64,000 nucleotides of DNA, from positions 1 to 64,000 of the forward strand of contig JABUMY010000012.1 of NCBI GenBank assembly GCA_013327885.1, given 5' to 3'. Positions 60,845 through 64,000 of this stretch are shown here, in pieces (within the stretch, counting starts at the first letter, position 1; every line of letters starts with the position of its first letter). Both the position numbers and the translations under genes were made by a program. The notes under the pieces were generated by a model that worked only from the letters and a program-made list of their open reading frames with translations, was not told where the DNA came from and ran no database searches. The DNA is from Flavisolibacter longurius (GTDB lineage: Bacteria; Bacteroidota; Bacteroidia; Chitinophagales; Chitinophagaceae).

Positions 60845-63421
60845 ATGATATCGTTTAAAAAAGCCTTTTTTGTGCCGCTGCTTTTGCTTTGTTGTGTTGC
60901 CTATAGCCAAAAAGCTTATTTCATCGATGGCTACCATGGCGGTGTTTATGGCCATTATCCAAAGTGGTACACAAAATTTATGGTGGACAAGCTGAATGAA
61001 AACCCGTTCTGGAAGATCAATCTCGAAATAGAGCCCGAAACCTGGGATTCGGTCCGGGTATGGGAGCCTGGTGCTCTAAAAGACCTGCAAACGCTGTTTG
61101 CTGATCAGTCGAACAAGGGTCGCATCGAATACGTGAGCCCTGCCTACGGACAAAGTTATTTTTACAATGTTTCCGGCGAAAGCATCATCCGTCATTTTGA
61201 CTACGGTATAAAAAAAGTGAAAGAATATTTTCCCGGTGCTGTTTTTACCACCTATTCCTCCGAGGAGCCTTGTTTTACCAGTGCCCTGCCACAGATCCTG
61301 GCTTCGTTTGGATATAAATACGCATCGCTTAAAAATCCCAATACCTGCTGGGGTGGGTACACAAGGGCTTTTGGTGGTGAACTGGTCAACTGGGTCGGAC
61401 CAGATGGCACCAAGCTAGTCACGGTTCCCCGTTATGCTACGGAAGGTTTGTTGCCCAACTCTACCTGGCAAACCGAGGCCTGGACAAACTCGCCAAAATA
61501 TATAAATGACGCGTTGGCTTATGGTATTCAGAATCCTGTTGCTATGACGTTGCAGGATGCCGGCTGGCGCAACGGCCCCTGGATCGGCAATGGAAAAGGC
61601 GGCTACCAGCCCACCGAATACAAAACCTGGCGTGACTACATTGAAAATGCTTCCATCAAAACACCGGTGCAAGACTGGCAGTTCTCGCAGGAGGATGTGC
61701 AGGTAAGCCTGGTTTGGGGATCACAGGTGCTGCAAAAGATTGCCCAACAGGTACGGGTAGCCGAAAATAAGATCGTGATGGCAGAGAAGATAGGTGCACT
61801 GGCAACCTTGTACCAAAAAAGCGGCTGGCCGCAGGAGCGTTTGGATGAAGCCTGGCGTACCTTGATGCTCTCGCAGCACCATGATTGCTGGATCGTTCCC
61901 TACAACGGCAAAAAAGGCGACACCTGGGCGGATAAAGTTGCAGTGTGGACAGCGGTCACCAACCAAATAAGCGACAGCATCATCAACAATGCCTTTGTAA
62001 AAGTTGGCGCCGGAAGCGCCGCCAATACAAAAACCGTTCGTGTTTACAACACAACGGGCAATAAGCGCAGCGAAGTGGTTCGGTTGGATCTGCCCGGAGG
62101 TGACAATGCAAATTCTGTTACAATTGTTGATGCCCGCAACAAGCCTGTTCTTACACAGGCCAATGCTTCATCTACCGGCAAGGCGCAAACGCTTTATTTC
62201 AATGCCACCGTACCGGCACTGGGGTATGCTACCTACCGCGTGATTCCGCAACAACCGGCGAAAAGGACAGGGGCCAACGCATTTCTGTCTGCCGATGGAA
62301 ACCTTGTGCTGGAAACCGATCTTTACAAACTGGTGATCGACAAAAACAAGGGCGGCACCATCAAAAGCCTGGTGGCAAAAACACTTGGGAACAAAGAGTT
62401 TATTGATGCCAAAAACGAAAGGCGTTTTAATGAACTGCGTGGGCATTTTTACAACAACGGTGGCTTTCATTCCACTGCCGACGGGCCGGTGATGGTTACC
62501 CTTGTCGAAAACGGTCCGGCTCTGGTAAAGGCCGAAATAAGAGGAAGCCTTTTGTCGCACCCTTTTGTACAGACCATAACATTGAAACAGGGTGACAAAA
62601 AAATCGATTTCAATCTGCAAATCGATTGGCAAGAAAACATTGGGATCGGGAGTGGTTACAAGCAGCATGGCGGACTGGATGCAAAGGATTACACAAAGCC
62701 ATTTTACGATGACAGCAAAAAGCTGCTGGCCCTGTTCCCGGTTAATTTTTCTGCACAAAAAATTTACAAGGCCGCACCCTTTGATGTAACCGAAAGTAAG
62801 CTGGCCAACACGTTTTTTACACGCTGGGACAGCATCAAGCACAATCTTTTGGTGAACTGGGTAGATCTGTATGATGAAAAGGCCAACCTTGGCCTGGCCC
62901 TACTGACCGATCATGCAACCTCTTATGCACACGGCGAAAACCATCCTTTGGGTTTGAATGTGCAATATTCAGGCGCCGGTTTATGGGGTCGAAATCATAC
63001 CATCACGGGTGCAACCAACCTGGCTTATGCCCTCGTGCCACATGCCGGGAAATGGGATAAGGCAATGCTTAACACCGAAGCGCAAAACTGGAACGAGCCC
63101 CTGGTTGCTGCACTAACAGCTAACAATACGCCGGAACAGCGATCATTGTTGGATGTCAGCGGCACCGGGCTGCAGGTGACCACGATGATGATGGATGGGC
63201 CAGATTTGCTACTACGGTTGTTTAATGCGGAAGGGGATGATAAAATAAAGATGATTGTAGTAGGCGGTAAGGCGGCATCAGCCGATTTGATCGAGCTGAA
63301 CGGAGCAGTGAAAAGCCGTGTAAAACAGCAGCACAAAGGACCAGCAACGATTCTGCAACTCTCGATGCCTCGCTTCGGCATCCGAACCATCCGGTTAAAA
63401 AATTTCAAAGCAGCTTTATAA
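60845..63421 (+). CDS. GH38-like alpha-mannosidase with non-canonical active site
   Basis: From the ATG at 60845 the protein has 858 residues and a signal peptide (FFVPLLLLCCVAYSQ). The layout is GH38: N-terminal catalytic barrel, a three-helix bundle with DEAWRTLMLSQHHDCWIVPY (H345-H346-D347 in the place of the QFHD metal ligand), and C-terminal beta domains (LYKLVIDKNKGGTIKSL). The usual HxHxD zinc motif is replaced by FIDGYHGG at 26-33. The nucleophile segment (normally W-x-x-D-x-F-G) reads TYSSEEPCF with E140 and E141. The overall set suggests an exported alpha-mannosidase or a relative with altered chemistry. It follows the divergent LacI region and precedes a GH43 gene. Confidence 0.75.
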   Translation: MISFKKAFFVPLLLLCCVAYSQKAYFIDGYHGGVYGHYPKWYTKFMVDKLNENPFWKINLEIEPETWDSVRVWEPGALKDLQTLFADQSNKGRIEYVSPAYGQSYFYNVSGESIIRHFDYGIKKVKEYFPGAVFTTYSSEEPCFTSALPQILASFGYKYASLKNPNTCWGGYTRAFGGELVNWVGPDGTKLVTVPRYATEGLLPNSTWQTEAWTNSPKYINDALAYGIQNPVAMTLQDAGWRNGPWIGNGKGGYQPTEYKTWRDYIENASIKTPVQDWQFSQEDVQVSLVWGSQVLQKIAQQVRVAENKIVMAEKIGALATLYQKSGWPQERLDEAWRTLMLSQHHDCWIVPYNGKKGDTWADKVAVWTAVTNQISDSIINNAFVKVGAGSAANTKTVRVYNTTGNKRSEVVRLDLPGGDNANSVTIVDARNKPVLTQANASSTGKAQTLYFNATVPALGYATYRVIPQQPAKRTGANAFLSADGNLVLETDLYKLVIDKNKGGTIKSLVAKTLGNKEFIDAKNERRFNELRGHFYNNGGFHSTADGPVMVTLVENGPALVKAEIRGSLLSHPFVQTITLKQGDKKIDFNLQIDWQENIGIGSGYKQHGGLDAKDYTKPFYDDSKKLLALFPVNFSAQKIYKAAPFDVTESKLANTFFTRWDSIKHNLLVNWVDLYDEKANLGLALLTDHATSYAHGENHPLGLNVQYSGAGLWGRNHTITGATNLAYALVPHAGKWDKAMLNTEAQNWNEPLVAALTANNTPEQRSLLDVSGTGLQVTTMMMDGPDLLLRLFNAEGDDKIKMIVVGGKAASADLIELNGAVKSRVKQQHKGPATILQLSMPRFGIRTIRLKNFKAAL

Positions 63422-63496
63422 TGTCTTTTTTTCAGAATGTACATTTAGGTGATTAGACTGTATGTGCAGGCGAAAGGAATTTTAAAAATTTAAGTT

Positions 63497-64000
63497 ATGA
63501 AGCCAGGGGTCAGCGTTATGTTGTTAAAGGTAATTTTGTTATTGTCCGTTGGCGGAATGCTTGCTTTCGGGGTGAAGGACAAAGTATCCGTTAGCGGTAA
63601 CAAGCAATCGCTAAAACGGCAACCCGGCACAATGATCATTTCAACCGATGATACAGGTGGCCGGAAAGAGGTCCCGGTAATACCAGGCGACTTTGCTGAT
63701 CCCACTGTCATTCGGCGAGGTAACCTGTATTATGCAACCGGGACGTCTTCGGAATGGGCCCCACATTTCCCGCTTTTTACGTCTACCGATTTGTACAATT
63801 GGAAACAGTTGGGGTATGTTTTTGATCAGTTGCCGGCCTGGGCGTCGTCATCCTTCTGGGCACCGGAACTGTTTTACTGGAAAGGCACCTACTATTTGTA
63901 TTATGTGGCCCGTAAAAAAAGCGATGGCATTTCCTGCATTGGTGTAGCCACGTCAAAAGACCCGGCAAAAGGGTTTACGGACAAGGGAATCGTCGTCGAA
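63497..64000 (+). CDS. GH43-like glycoside hydrolase (5' part, cut by window end)
   Basis: The frame from the ATG at 63497 is open to the last base, giving 168 residues without a stop. A signal-like segment (VILLLSVGGMLAFG) is followed by the five-bladed propeller start of GH43: FADPTVIRRGNLYYATGTSS with the catalytic base aspartate, LFTSTDLYNWKQLGYV, WAPELFYWKGTYYLYYVA with W-A-P-E, and GVATSKDPAKGF. GH43 enzymes mostly cleave arabinose, xylose or galactose links. Its place in a mannan locus suggests extra side chains. It follows the GH38-like gene by 75 bases. Confidence 0.85.
   Translation, partial: MKPGVSVMLLKVILLLSVGGMLAFGVKDKVSVSGNKQSLKRQPGTMIISTDDTGGRKEVPVIPGDFADPTVIRRGNLYYATGTSSEWAPHFPLFTSTDLYNWKQLGYVFDQLPAWASSSFWAPELFYWKGTYYLYYVARKKSDGISCIGVATSKDPAKGFTDKGIVVE

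Noticed and set aside
1-64000. CRISPR array, rRNA or prophage
   Set aside because: No regularly spaced repeats, no rRNA-like conserved blocks and no phage structural genes were seen on either strand.

Overview
The window comes from a Bacteroidota genome, most likely the Chitinophagaceae or a close relative. The signs are SusC/SusD outer-membrane pairs, a C-terminal type IX secretion (T9SS) sorting domain, an ECF sigma factor beside a FecR-like fragment, TAnnTTTG-type -7 elements and mostly weak ribosome binding sites. No rRNA, tRNA, CRISPR array or intact insertion sequence was seen.

Region 1 (1-18051, plus strand) is an exopolysaccharide or capsule locus. A long leader (112-494) with two matching inverted repeats, a TATATTTG element and a terminator-like hairpin precedes a Wza-type export lipoprotein. 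A divergent NusG/UpxY-like antiterminator and a Wzc-type co-polymerase/tyrosine kinase follow. Next comes a clearly AT-rich block: gmd, three GT4 and one GT2 glycosyltransferases, a flippase, a hexapeptide acyltransferase, a Wzy-like polymerase and an OafA-type acyltransferase. The block ends with a WecG/CpsF-family transferase, a Gfo/Idh/MocA oxidoreductase and an aldo/keto-reductase-like barrel protein. The base-composition change suggests a serotype-specific cassette behind a conserved export module.

Region 2 (18052-23780) is a spacer. It holds a bidirectional terminator, a large minus-strand T9SS-secreted beta-helix protein, a gene-poor stretch with a possible IS91-type transposase remnant, and a small membrane protein whose start codon is preceded by a perfect 9-bp inverted repeat.

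Region 3 (23781-43480, GC-rich, plus strand) is a first polysaccharide utilization locus. A GntR/UTRA regulator shares an operator-like motif (GTATG-NN-CATAC) with the promoter region of the following SusC gene. The tightly packed run is SusC, SusD, a long mannose-6-phosphate isomerase, an MFS sugar porter, a lipoprotein, two paralogous beta-propeller-like lipoproteins flanking a sialate-O-acetylesterase-type SGNH esterase, an aldose-epimerase-like protein, an SDR dehydrogenase, an SMP-30 lactonase, a GH92 with an F5/8C-like domain, and a ROK kinase. It reads as import, deacetylation and catabolism of a mannose-containing, probably acetylated glycan.

Region 4 (43916-64000) is a second locus with an alpha-mannan signature: GH92, SusC, SusD, SusE-like, GH76, ROK kinase, LacI, a FecR-like mini-protein, ECF sigma factor, GH125, a CE1-like esterase, a second LacI (minus strand), an unusual GH38-like enzyme and a GH43 cut by the window end. 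GH76 would cut the alpha-1,6 backbone, GH92 would remove side chains, GH125 and GH38 would finish the oligosaccharides, and the kinase and isomerase of region 3 could feed mannose into glycolysis. Functions are family-level inferences from sequence reading; no database search was possible.
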